Assembly (NCBI GenBank): GCA_947073895.1
Contig: CAMTNN010000022.1
Coordinates: 1 to 13,633 of the forward strand
Reading direction: 5' to 3'
Origin: an uncultured cyanobacterium
GTDB taxonomy: Bacteria > Cyanobacteriota > Vampirovibrionia > Gastranaerophilales > Gastranaerophilaceae
DNA: 13,633 nucleotides
The translations under genes were made by a program, and so were the position numbers. The notes beneath the pieces were generated by a model. The model saw nothing but the letters and a program-made list of their open reading frames with translations, was not told the origin of the DNA and made no database searches. Below are positions 1 through 6,614 of the stretch, one piece after another. How positions within the stretch are numbered: position 1 is the stretch's first letter; each line of letters begins with the position of its first letter.

Positions 1-1
1 G

Positions 2-967
2 CTTGGTGTCGGAACATATTTAATCAATGAAGGACAAATGACAGCCGGTGCTTTTGCATCATTCGTTACTTCTTTATTGTTGCTGTATAAACCTGTAAAA
101 ACTCTTGGAAACACATTAACAGGTATTCAGAATATCTTTGTTGCAATGGGTCGTGTATTCGAACTATTCGACTTAACCCCTGCAATTACAGAAAAAGAAA
201 ATGCGAAAGAATTAAATGGTTTTGATAATAGTATTGAATTCAAGGATGTTGTATTTGAATATGTACCAAACAACCCTGTATTAAAGCACATAAATTTAAC
301 AATTCCTAAAAACCAAACCTTAGCAATTGTTGGTAATTCAGGTGGTGGTAAATCAACACTTGTGAATTTAATTCCTCGTTTTTATGATATAAAATCAGGA
401 TCACTTTTAATTGATGGAGTTGATGTTAAGGATTTAAGTTTAAAATCCTTAAGAAATTCTATCTCTATGGTGTTTCAGGATAATTTCTTATTTACAGGAA
501 CAATTAAAGAGAATATCATGATGGGTAATCCTGATGCATCAACAGAAGAACTTATGGAAGCAATAAAATCAGCACACTTGCAGGATATGATTGCTGAACT
601 TCCTGACGGTTTGGATACTGAATTAGGAGAACGTGGATTAACTTTATCAGGTGGTCAAAGACAAAGAGTTGCGATAGCTCGTGCAATGCTAAGGAATGCT
701 CCTATTGTAATCCTTGACGAGGCAACTTCTGCACTTGATAACGAATCGGAAGCCATTGTTCAAAAAGCTATGGATAACTTAATGCAAAATAGAACAGTAT
801 TTATTATTGCTCACAGACTTTCAACAATCAAAAATGCAGACAGAATTGCAGTTATAAATGAAGGTGAACTTGTTGAACTTGGAACTCATGATGAATTAAT
901 GAGTATTGAAAACGGACAATATAAAGCTCTATATGATATGCAATTTAAAAAACAGGAGGTAATTTAA
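2..967 (+). CDS. ABC exporter, C-terminal part (TMD end plus ATPase domain), 5' truncated by window edge
   Basis: This is a half-transporter of the MsbA/LmrA-like type, with a membrane domain fused to an ATPase, which would export a lipid or peptide across the inner membrane. The reading frame is open from base 2, upstream of the first ATG at 38, so the gene starts outside the window. The last transmembrane helices run to about base 180. The nucleotide-binding domain follows: Walker A GNSGGGKST (about 332-358), Q-loop VFQD (470-481), signature LSGGQ (644-658), Walker B IVILDE (704-721) followed by ATSALD, and the H-loop histidine near 812. All catalytic motifs are intact. The substrate cannot be read from this part. 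A strong Shine-Dalgarno sequence lies across its last codons, but no gene follows; the Mu-like element begins instead. The family is certain, the substrate unknown. Confidence 0.95.
   Translation, partial: LGVGTYLINEGQMTAGAFASFVTSLLLLYKPVKTLGNTLTGIQNIFVAMGRVFELFDLTPAITEKENAKELNGFDNSIEFKDVVFEYVPNNPVLKHINLTIPKNQTLAIVGNSGGGKSTLVNLIPRFYDIKSGSLLIDGVDVKDLSLKSLRNSISMVFQDNFLFTGTIKENIMMGNPDASTEELMEAIKSAHLQDMIAELPDGLDTELGERGLTLSGGQRQRVAIARAMLRNAPIVILDEATSALDNESEAIVQKAMDNLMQNRTVFIIAHRLSTIKNADRIAVINEGELVELGTHDELMSIENGQYKALYDMQFKKQEVI
954..960 (+). promoter_or_regulatory. Orphan Shine-Dalgarno sequence at the ABC gene end
   Basis: AGGAGGT lies over the last codons of the ABC gene at the right place to serve a downstream partner starting around 967-972. 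No start codon with an open frame follows; the sequence turns into AT-rich DNA and then the converging mor-like gene. It may be a chance match or the remains of an operon broken when the Mu-like element arrived. Confidence 0.4.
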
Positions 968-996
968 AAAAATAACATTGTCATTAGCAAGTGAAC

Positions 997-1287
997 TTAT
1001 TTTCCCTTTTCACTGCAAATTTTATGTATATAGTTTTCGTTGACTTTACACAATATGCATAAATGCATTCTACAGCTTTTTGTACCGTCATAGACACGTT
1101 TGATATACTTCTTTATTAGTTCTCTGTCCCAATATTTTGTCATAGTAAAAACACAGCCTGTGGCTTCTGTTAATAATTTTATTGTTGCAGACATTCCGAT
1201 TATACTTGCCATTAATTTTAAGTCTTCAGTTGGAAAATCTTCGGATGTTGCCGTATCTATCCATGGATACTTTTCTTGTAAACACAT
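997..1287 (-). CDS. mor: Mor-like transcription activator (Mu middle-operon regulator family)
   Basis: This 96-aa protein resembles the Mor/C activator family of Mu-like phages, which dimerise and switch on middle or late promoters. An N-terminal helical part (EDLKLMASIIGMSATIKLL, about residues 21-39) matches the dimerisation region. After a short link comes a C-terminal helix-turn-helix (about 60-92). In it, YIKRVYDGTKSCRMHLCILC and KVNENYIHKI fit the family pattern of F/Y-DG followed by an HTH ending in V-Y-x-I. The start ATG at 1287 has AGGAG eight bases upstream. It is the last gene of the minus-strand early operon, as mor is in Mu, and a hammerhead ribozyme lies 27 bases upstream of its start. 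No middle or late gene follows, so its target is not in the element. The family call is from pattern and position, not a search. Confidence 0.7.
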   Translation of the reverse strand: MCLQEKYPWIDTATSEDFPTEDLKLMASIIGMSATIKLLTEATGCVFTMTKYWDRELIKKYIKRVYDGTKSCRMHLCILCKVNENYIHKICSEKGK

Positions 1288-1313
1288 ATATAGCTCCTAG
1301 GGGTTGGGGTAAT

Positions 1314-1378
1314 GGTCTCATCAGTTAACGCCTAACGTTAAGACGGTCAGATTGCACCGTTATCCGACCGTTTCGACC
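1314..1378 (-). ncRNA. Type II hammerhead ribozyme
   Basis: All three stems and the full catalytic core can be read on the minus strand. Order 5' to 3': GGUC (1378-1375, 3' strand of stem II); GAAA (1374-1371); stem III, CGGUCGGAU (1370-1362) pairing with AUCUGACCG (1352-1344), nine pairs with one G-U and a nine-base loop; U1343 and C1342 forming the GUC cleavage site; stem I, UUAACG (1341-1336) with UUAGG loop and CGUUAA (1330-1325); CUGAUGA (1324-1318); and GACC (1317-1314) closing stem II with GGUC. Cleavage is expected between 1342 and 1341. Stem II is the open stem, which defines type II. The stem may extend by UAA (1383-1381) pairing with UUA (1312-1310) across a small internal loop. 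The ribozyme lies between the 87-aa gene and the mor-like gene. Confidence 0.93.
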
Positions 1379-1380
1379 TG

Positions 1381-1644
1381 TTAGATTCTTGCCATTGGAG
1401 GAAGCATTACTTCGCAAGTCATATTGGAAATTTTGTCCATCATAGACTGCAATAAATCCATTTGAGCCTCAATGTTTGTACATTTTAGCCTACGGGAATC
1501 TTTGCATCTGTAATCAGCATTGTCATCAAGCATAATGTCTGCAAACTTTAATTTTGCCTGCTCACATTCCGCTACCAATTCTTCCATTTTCATAGTCATC
1601 ATGTTCATAACTTTTTCTTTCATTGACATTGTTGAGTTTTCCAT
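1381..1644 (-). CDS. Small helical protein of unknown function in the Mu-like early operon
   Basis: I do not recognise this 87-aa protein. It is rich in Met, Lys and Glu (11 Met in the first 38 and 66-84 regions together), and is predicted to be mostly helical, with possible coiled-coil stretches at about 8-38 and 56-76. It has four cysteines at 27, 48, 55 and 77. Residues 39-49 read LDDNADYRCKD, strikingly like residues 319-329 of the transposase in the same operon. The start ATG at 1644 has AAGGAG seven bases upstream. It lies 41 bases after the GemA-like stop, and its TAA stop abuts, and may pair into, the hammerhead ribozyme. Its place in Mu would be among the small non-essential early genes. 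Confidence 0.75.
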   Translation of the reverse strand: MENSTMSMKEKVMNMMTMKMEELVAECEQAKLKFADIMLDDNADYRCKDSRRLKCTNIEAQMDLLQSMMDKISNMTCEVMLPPMARI

Positions 1645-1685
1645 AGTTTTTTCTCCTTTTCTTTTATGTACCTCTTAAAAGCCAT

Positions 1686-2123
1686 TTAAACTGCTTTTAA
1701 ATCTTTTTCTTTTTTAATTTTTTCTAATACCGCTATAAGTTTTGAAGCTTCTCGTTTGGATAAAAATTTAATGTCATCAATCTTACATTGGCGTTTTACA
1801 AATTTTCTTAAACTTCTAATTTGCTGTACACTTTCTGCGATATTGCAAATATCCCACCAAATTGCCTCTATTTTTCTTAATTGCAAAGGTGTGGACATTT
1901 TAGAGTCTCTTTCGCTTAAGTCATCGTATTTTTTAGGTTTTGCTAGTTTTAATTTTTTTGTTTTATCCTGCAAAATTTCAATCAGGATATTGGCTTCGGT
2001 TTCAGTAAGTTTTTTTGAACTGTAAACACCGAAACTTGCGAGCATTTCACGATATAAGTCGTCATCAAGACCCAATATATTTTTAAGAGTATGAATTTGT
2101 TTAATTTGTAGTGATGTACTCAT
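1686..2123 (-). CDS. gemA: GemA/gp16-like early protein (Mu gp16 family)
   Basis: This 145-aa protein fits the Mu gp16/GemA family (DUF1018 type), an early regulatory protein in Mu-like phages linked to host gene modulation. The N-terminal half has the typical opening LQIKQIHTLKNILGLDDDLY followed by YREMLASFGVYSSKKLTETEA (about residues 5-44). The C-terminal half has QLRKIEAIWWDI (81-92), LRKFVKRQ (105-112) and LSKREASKLIAVLEKIKK (121-138), the family's second conserved block. I chose ATG at 2123 because AGGAA lies just upstream and family homology begins there; the frame is open to 2192, but the extra 23 residues have no ribosome site. The first 23 bases overlap the end of the 47-aa membrane peptide in another frame, so translation is probably coupled. 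Confidence 0.85.
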   Translation of the reverse strand: MSTSLQIKQIHTLKNILGLDDDLYREMLASFGVYSSKKLTETEANILIEILQDKTKKLKLAKPKKYDDLSERDSKMSTPLQLRKIEAIWWDICNIAESVQQIRSLRKFVKRQCKIDDIKFLSKREASKLIAVLEKIKKEKDLKAV

Positions 2124-2244
2124 AATGTTCCTGCCTTTGTAATTCTTTTCCATGTGCAATTCCGATTTGCACTCCAAATATAAAGACTGCAAGTAGTATT
2201 AAAAAGGTGTATAAAAATCTTTCAAATTTTGTATAGTCTTGCAT
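2101..2244 (-). CDS. 47-aa single-pass membrane peptide overlapping gemA
   Basis: A 47-codon frame starts at ATG 2244, seven bases after the MuB-like TGA stop, with GAGGA directly upstream, and ends at TAA 2101-2103 inside the gemA-like gene. The sequence is a short polar head (MQDYTKFER), one hydrophobic helix at about residues 10-30 (core TFLILLAVFIFGVQIGIA) and a charged tail (HGKELQRQEHYEY). Position, spacing and overlap with the next gene support real translation. I cannot assign a family. Mu carries kil, a small host-division inhibitor, right after B, so a toxic membrane peptide is one possibility, but no similarity to Kil was seen. It could also merely couple translation of B to gemA. 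Confidence 0.6.
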   Translation of the reverse strand: MQDYTKFERFLYTFLILLAVFIFGVQIGIAHGKELQRQEHYEYITTN

Positions 2245-2250
2245 AATTCC

Positions 2251-3129
2251 TCACACCAATATCTGTTTTACACTTGCTTTTATTACCTCTTCATCCACTT
2301 CAACTTCATTCAATTCAGCAATACGGATTGCTCTGACCAAAAGTTTGGTCAGAACTCTCGTATTGCCTGCACAGAACGCAGAAAGAATGGGGTAGATGTG
2401 TTTGTAATTCGGAAGGAGTGAAGAGATAATAGCTTGTTTATCATCGTCATTTAAAACTTCTAATTTTGCATACATTCCAACCCTAGAGAATAATTGTGCA
2501 TATTGACGTTTTTCGCCTTTTAAATTAGTTATTAAACGTGGCATTCCGACTAATAAAATTCCGACATTTGCTTTGTCATAAATTCTTCTTACCAATTCAA
2601 GTGATTTGTATGGCAAATGCTCTGCCTCATCTATAATTATTAATCGACCTGAAGATTTAAGTTTATCAACAATATCGCTAAACATTGCATGAATTGTGCC
2701 ACATCCGTCATATCCTAATTTTTTGTGTATTTCCGAAAACAAAACTTTCGGAGTATAGCCTAAATCTGCCTCAATTAGAATAACATCAGGATTTTCAATG
2801 GCATATTTTTTAACAGCAAATGTTTTTCCAACACCTGCAACACCACAACAAACTCCAATCTCATTTTCAACGTGGCAAACTTTTGCAATATTGAAAACAT
2901 CCTGTGCGACACTTGTTTCAACAAAATCGATATTAATTCTGCCTTCACGCAATTTTTCAATATCAATAAAATGAGAAACTGCTTCTTCAATTTTTTTGAC
3001 ATTACCTTTATAGTTACCGTTGAGCCATAAGTGTAGTGCTGTTGAAGAAATATTCATTGCTTTTGCAGTATATGCAAAAGTATATTTCTTTTCTTTCATT
3101 AACTTGTGTAATTCATCAATTAAACTCAT
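2251..3129 (-). CDS. MuB-like AAA+ ATPase, transposition target selector
   Basis: This 292-aa protein is the partner ATPase of the transposase. In Mu, MuB binds target DNA as an ATP-dependent filament, delivers it to MuA and gives target immunity. An N-terminal Cro/lambda-like HTH (about 1-45, with AMNISSTALHLWLNGNYKG) precedes the AAA+ domain: Walker A GVAGVGKT (96-103), Walker B LIIIDEAEHL (163-172), a sensor-like region GILLVGMPRL (190-199) and an arginine-containing motif near LFSRVG (213-218). The C-terminal part (240-292) is helical, like the DNA/MuA-binding tail. Length is close to Mu MuB (312 aa). The ribosome site AGGAGGAATT lies over the stop of the transposase, eight bases away, so the two are translationally coupled. 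Confidence 0.93.
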   Translation of the reverse strand: MSLIDELHKLMKEKKYTFAYTAKAMNISSTALHLWLNGNYKGNVKKIEEAVSHFIDIEKLREGRINIDFVETSVAQDVFNIAKVCHVENEIGVCCGVAGVGKTFAVKKYAIENPDVILIEADLGYTPKVLFSEIHKKLGYDGCGTIHAMFSDIVDKLKSSGRLIIIDEAEHLPYKSLELVRRIYDKANVGILLVGMPRLITNLKGEKRQYAQLFSRVGMYAKLEVLNDDDKQAIISSLLPNYKHIYPILSAFCAGNTRVLTKLLVRAIRIAELNEVEVDEEVIKASVKQILV

Positions 3130-3137
3130 AATTCCTC

Positions 3138-5075
3138 CTATATAGCCTTTTTCTCTAAATCTCTACGTTTTTCAGCTTCTGTGAGATATAGTTTTTTCTT
3201 TGGCTGAATTGGGGTAACATATTTTGCAGGAATAGAATTGTTATTCTTTTCCTCTTTTACAACCATATCCATCTTAGTATTAGATATTTTTGATACTTTT
3301 ACGTTTGATTTGAAATCAACTTTATCAAGACTATTAATCAGATTTTCAACAATATCCTCATTTGTAGGATTATATTTTGTCTTAATATATGATTTTAAAA
3401 TTTTCTTTTCTTTATTCTTAATTGCAACTTGTTTTTGGTATTCGCTCTTTTCGATATCCGTATTTGCCAAGAACGATGCAGGCTGGTTTGCATTTGCTTT
3501 ACCTAAATATTCATCTGTTTGAGCATCAAATACCCAAGCTTCTTGGTAAGCGTTAATATCTCTGCGGATATAAACCTTTCTGCCTTTTTCGGTAATCATC
3601 CACTCTGCCCAATAAGAAATTTGCAATTGAGAATCAAAAATGCCATTTCTTTTGATTGTTATATTGTTTGTAGTTCTCATGCAAAACAATTTTAAGGCAT
3701 CTCTGCTGATAACTTTTTTATTGGTAAATTCTTCAGCCCATAACTCGTCAGGACACTTGCCCTGCAAGACTTTGCCTTTTGATGGTTTTTTGTTTAAATA
3801 ATTTTCAATAAACTTATCAAATAAAATTTTAAAATCATCAAATTTCATAATTTGATTGTTTTTAATCTCATTCTTTAATTTTTCAGGTCTTTCGGTAATT
3901 TTGCCTCCACGATACCCAACAAACCCTTTGGAAAGGAATTCTTTTATTTTCAAAAAGTCCCTTTCCACAGGTTTTGTTTGGGCATTATAGGGGAGTGCGA
4001 AATGGATGTGTATGCCGAGATTCTGAATTAAAGAACCACCGTCTTTTTTATGTTTAACTTTTACGATTCTTGTTCTACCACCTGCAAAATCTTTACAGCG
4101 ATAGTCTTTACCATTATCAAGATAAACATCTTCAGGAATTCCAAAATTTAGAACTCCATAATAAAATGCTTGAAAAATATGGTCAGAATTTGGAGAATCT
4201 GCGTGTAAAAACCAACCTAGCCATTTTGAAGTTTTTGCATCTCTGAATACTGTAACCCAAGGGAAACAAACCGTTCCATTGAAATCGACTGCAACATCTA
4301 TTTGAGCATGGTCTGATACCCAACAAGTTCCGGCATTTAAGTTTGAATAATCTCTTGGAACATAATTTGCATATTTTTTATTCCAAGCTGATTCGCCATA
4401 TCTTGCGATAAAAATAGCTTGTTCAGGCACTTCACTTCTTAATCTTCTGATGAAGGTTTTGCTTGTTGGAAAATTACTAACGCAGTCAAATCCCTGCCGT
4501 TTTGCAAATCCTAATGTTATGCTCCAAGCCGTTTCAACAGAAGGAGCACCTTCTCTTAAATAAATACTTTTAAAATATTCAAAGCATTCGTTATCAACTT
4601 TGCTGAAACCTTTTCTATGATTTCCGTAATGGGATAATAAAGCTGTTATTCCACCACAAGAATATTTTTTCAAAGCTATTGTCAGGGAAGAATAGCAAGC
4701 TTTTTTATGAGGATATTTTTGCGACCAGTCTGCAAGAAAATCTATTTTTTCTTGATATGTCATTCCTTCTGTTAGTCTAAACAGTTCCAAATATTTTTCA
4801 GCTTTAGCTTTCATCCATTTTGGAGCATTAGAATATGCCTCTAAACTTTGTTCTACTTCATTTTGTGAAGTCGGTGTAAGGTATGATTTATACTTTTCGA
4901 TATACTTCAAAGGCATAGATGACAACAGAATTTGATAATTTTTATTCCTACCTGCAAGCTCAAATTTACACTTGTATTCTCCGGATTTGCATTTTCTTCT
5001 AATTGTTTCTTTTTTACTATTAGTAAGACTGCAAACTTCTTCAATATTTAACCAAACATCTGAAGTGTTATTCAT
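3138..5075 (-). CDS. MuA-like DDE transposase
   Basis: This 645-aa DDE recombinase (MuA is 663 aa) would cut and join the element ends. Domains: N-terminal winged-helix DNA-binding region (about 5-65, WLNIEEVCSLTNSKKETIRR), end-binding region to about 215, an RNase-H-like catalytic core at about 245-400, and a C-terminal beta-barrel and tail to 645. Candidate catalytic residues are D255 (CWVSDHAQID), D320 (DVYLDNGKDY) and E371 (QTKPVERDF); the last motif matches Mu QAKPVERAF. The protein ends in LEKKAI, like the KKAI end of MuA that ClpX recognises when it remodels the transpososome. The ATG shares one base with the Ner-like stop (TAATG), with AGGAG nine bases upstream. The frame is intact, so it is potentially active. 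Confidence 0.95.
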   Translation of the reverse strand: MNNTSDVWLNIEEVCSLTNSKKETIRRKCKSGEYKCKFELAGRNKNYQILLSSMPLKYIEKYKSYLTPTSQNEVEQSLEAYSNAPKWMKAKAEKYLELFRLTEGMTYQEKIDFLADWSQKYPHKKACYSSLTIALKKYSCGGITALLSHYGNHRKGFSKVDNECFEYFKSIYLREGAPSVETAWSITLGFAKRQGFDCVSNFPTSKTFIRRLRSEVPEQAIFIARYGESAWNKKYANYVPRDYSNLNAGTCWVSDHAQIDVAVDFNGTVCFPWVTVFRDAKTSKWLGWFLHADSPNSDHIFQAFYYGVLNFGIPEDVYLDNGKDYRCKDFAGGRTRIVKVKHKKDGGSLIQNLGIHIHFALPYNAQTKPVERDFLKIKEFLSKGFVGYRGGKITERPEKLKNEIKNNQIMKFDDFKILFDKFIENYLNKKPSKGKVLQGKCPDELWAEEFTNKKVISRDALKLFCMRTTNNITIKRNGIFDSQLQISYWAEWMITEKGRKVYIRRDINAYQEAWVFDAQTDEYLGKANANQPASFLANTDIEKSEYQKQVAIKNKEKKILKSYIKTKYNPTNEDIVENLINSLDKVDFKSNVKVSKISNTKMDMVVKEEKNNNSIPAKYVTPIQPKKKLYLTEAEKRRDLEKKAI

Positions 5076-5275
5076 TATTTAACACTCCTTTTGTTTTTGA
5101 ATAAAATCAGTACGTTTTCTTTCATCCATTGGTCAAATAATTCATTTTTTCGGCTACCTTTAATAAGCATATTTATATAGTTACGAGAGAAGCCTAACTC
5201 TTTCCCTAAGTCACTTTGAGTCATCTTCAATTCTTTTAAACCAATGATATATTTTTGATTTAACGATAGCCTCAT
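5075..5275 (-). CDS. Ner-like small HTH regulator
   Basis: This 66-aa DNA-binding protein is the first gene of the minus-strand early operon. A Cro/Xre-like helix-turn-helix covers about residues 9-45: LKELKMTQSDLGKELGFSRN then YINMLIKGSRK. In Mu, Ner occupies the same place, between repressor and transposase, and turns down early and repressor transcription. The start ATG at 5275 has GGACGGAGAG upstream. The stop overlaps the transposase start by one base. A chance Xre-type regulator unrelated to Ner is possible; the call rests on size, fold and position. Confidence 0.75.
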   Translation of the reverse strand: MRLSLNQKYIIGLKELKMTQSDLGKELGFSRNYINMLIKGSRKNELFDQWMKENVLILFKNKRSVK

Positions 5276-5309
5276 TCTCTCCGTCCTCTAATCGATTTTT
5301 AAATTTTGT

Positions 5310-5353
5310 TATTCATTATTTAATATACTATTTAAAAATGAATACTGCGTCAA
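5310..5353 (-). promoter_or_regulatory. Early-operon promoter with overlapping operator-like palindrome
   Basis: On the minus strand, TTGACG (5353-5348) and TAGTAT (5330-5325) are 17 bases apart, a fair sigma-70 promoter reading into the Ner-like gene, whose ATG is about 50 bases on. TATTCATT at 5310-5317 and AATGAATA at 5337-5344 form an 8-bp perfect inverted repeat, with further partial matches inside it (ATTTAA and TTTAAA), straddling the -10 and spacer. A bound dimeric repressor or Ner would block the promoter. Operator function is inferred. The rest of 5276-5536 is AT-rich, with no gene. Confidence 0.55.
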
Positions 5354-5536
5354 TGATTTTAGTAAAATTGTGAACAAAGTAACAAGAAAAATTTAATTCA
5401 TAATTTTAAAATACTGATTAAATAACGCATAAAGATATATTAAAATATGAAGTATTGTAAAGAAGTTGCGAATAGTTTTGTTGAAAATTTGAATAATTTA
5501 TGCAAACATGTTTTTTGAAAAGGAGTGCTATTACAA

Positions 5537-6244
5537 ATGACTATACAAGAGAGATTAAAATCATTTAGAATGCAGGTATCTTCGGGGATTGATGCATTTT
5601 GCGAAGAGCTATTGAAAAACGGATGTAAAATTACCGCACCGACCATTTATGGTTATGAGGGTGGACAAAGACAACCTAGTGTTTCGTATATCAGCGGATT
5701 AATCAAAGTATATGATGCCAATCCTTTTTGGCTTTTACAGGGTGTCGGAGAGATGTTTGTATCTGAAGAAGATAAATCAAAAGCAAATATGCCTGCAAAT
5801 ATTGATTTATCCAACACAGTATTTATTCCTGTTGTAAATATGGATGTATCGGCAAGATTTGGCTCATTAACTGAAGAGATTGAATCAACTAAAGATTTTG
5901 TGTCATTCGGTAAAGATTGGATTAAAAAGCATATAAGTGCAAATGTAAATAATTTGGTTATGTTTACCGTCAGAGGCGATTCAATGGATGGTGGTAACAG
6001 CAGAATTAAAAACGGTTCGCAAATAATAGTAGATACAAGTGTAAAAGAATATATAAATGACGGTATTTATGCAATAAGAATAGAAAACGCCTTATTTGTA
6101 AAACGCCTGCAATATATGCCGGGAAAATTATTAGTTAAAAGCGATAACCCAATATACCAACCATTTGAAGTGGATTTAAAAACTGATAGTGTGAATATTA
6201 TTGGTGCTGTTGTTTATGTTATGAACGACATGTCCTGCATATAA
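5537..6244 (+). CDS. S24-type phage repressor (CI/LexA-like), element immunity repressor
   Basis: This 235-aa repressor is divergent from the early operon, the position of Mu c, but built like a lambdoid CI/LexA protein. The N-terminal domain (1-75) is a variant HTH ending in the LIKVYDANPFWLLQGVGEMF motif typical of phage repressors. The C-terminal domain is an S24 peptidase fold: GDSM places the serine at 149, and the FVKR lysine at 189 completes the Ser-Lys pair. The linker has ARFGS (106-110), which may hold the self-cleavage site. Such repressors cut themselves when RecA filaments form, so DNA damage may induce the element. I chose ATG 5537 because the frame's earlier GTG at 5525 overlaps the ribosome site AGGAG (5521-5525). 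Confidence 0.9.
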   Translation: MTIQERLKSFRMQVSSGIDAFCEELLKNGCKITAPTIYGYEGGQRQPSVSYISGLIKVYDANPFWLLQGVGEMFVSEEDKSKANMPANIDLSNTVFIPVVNMDVSARFGSLTEEIESTKDFVSFGKDWIKKHISANVNNLVMFTVRGDSMDGGNSRIKNGSQIIVDTSVKEYINDGIYAIRIENALFVKRLQYMPGKLLVKSDNPIYQPFEVDLKTDSVNIIGAVVYVMNDMSCI

Positions 6245-6261
6245 TAAAATAATAAAAATAC

Positions 6262-6297
6262 AAAAAGACGGAACTCAAATATGAATTCCGTCTTTTT
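6262..6297. terminator. Bidirectional rho-independent terminator between repressor and HU
   Basis: AAAAAGACGGAA (6262-6273) and TTCCGTCTTTTT (6286-6297) form a perfect 12-bp stem with a 12-base loop. A-rich and T-rich arms give a U tail in both directions, serving the repressor (+) and HU (-), which converge here. Confidence 0.9.
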
Positions 6298-6313
6298 AAT
6301 TATTATTTAATAA

Positions 6314-6589
6314 CTATTTAGCAACTGCTTCTTTAAATTTTTTACCGGCAGAAAATGCAGGAACTGTTTTCGCAGCAATTTTAATTTCCTTGCCTGTTTG
6401 TGGATTTCTTCCTGTTCTTGCTGCTCTTTTTCTTGATTCAAATGTTCCAAATCCAACAAGAGTAACTTTGTCACCCTTTTTTACAGTATTCTCAATAGTT
6501 TCAATAGTTGCGGATAATACTGCTTCAGCCTCTTTTTTAGTTACTTTTGCAGATTTTGAAATTTCTGTTACTAATTCTTCTTTATTCAT
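6314..6589 (-). CDS. hup: HU-family histone-like DNA-binding protein
   Basis: This is a 91-aa HU, the usual length, an abundant dimer that bends DNA. It shows the N-terminal helices (MNKEELVTEISKSAKVTKKE), the dimer core KVTLVGFGTFE (about 42-52), and the DNA-binding arm with conserved GRNPQTG (60-66) and VPAFSAGKKFKE near the end. Sequence is nearest the cyanobacterial HU type by eye. The frame is open to 6709, but ATG 6589 has AGGAGTG six bases upstream and matches all HU starts. It has its own promoter, and a repeat array lies upstream. HU is essential for Mu end synapsis, so if the array marks the element edge, the element carries its own HU. It may equally be the host gene. Confidence 0.96.
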   Translation of the reverse strand: MNKEELVTEISKSAKVTKKEAEAVLSATIETIENTVKKGDKVTLVGFGTFESRKRAARTGRNPQTGKEIKIAAKTVPAFSAGKKFKEAVAK

Positions 6590-6614
6590 AAAGCACTCCT
6601 TTCTTAATAAACTA

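Noticed and set aside
2124..2192. Longer start of the GemA-like gene at 2192.
   Set aside because: The added residues lie inside the 47-aa membrane peptide, have no ribosome site and do not fit the family; ATG 2123 has one.
5525..5536. GTG start of the repressor at 5525.
   Set aside because: It overlaps the ribosome site AGGAG; ATG 5537 is spaced correctly.
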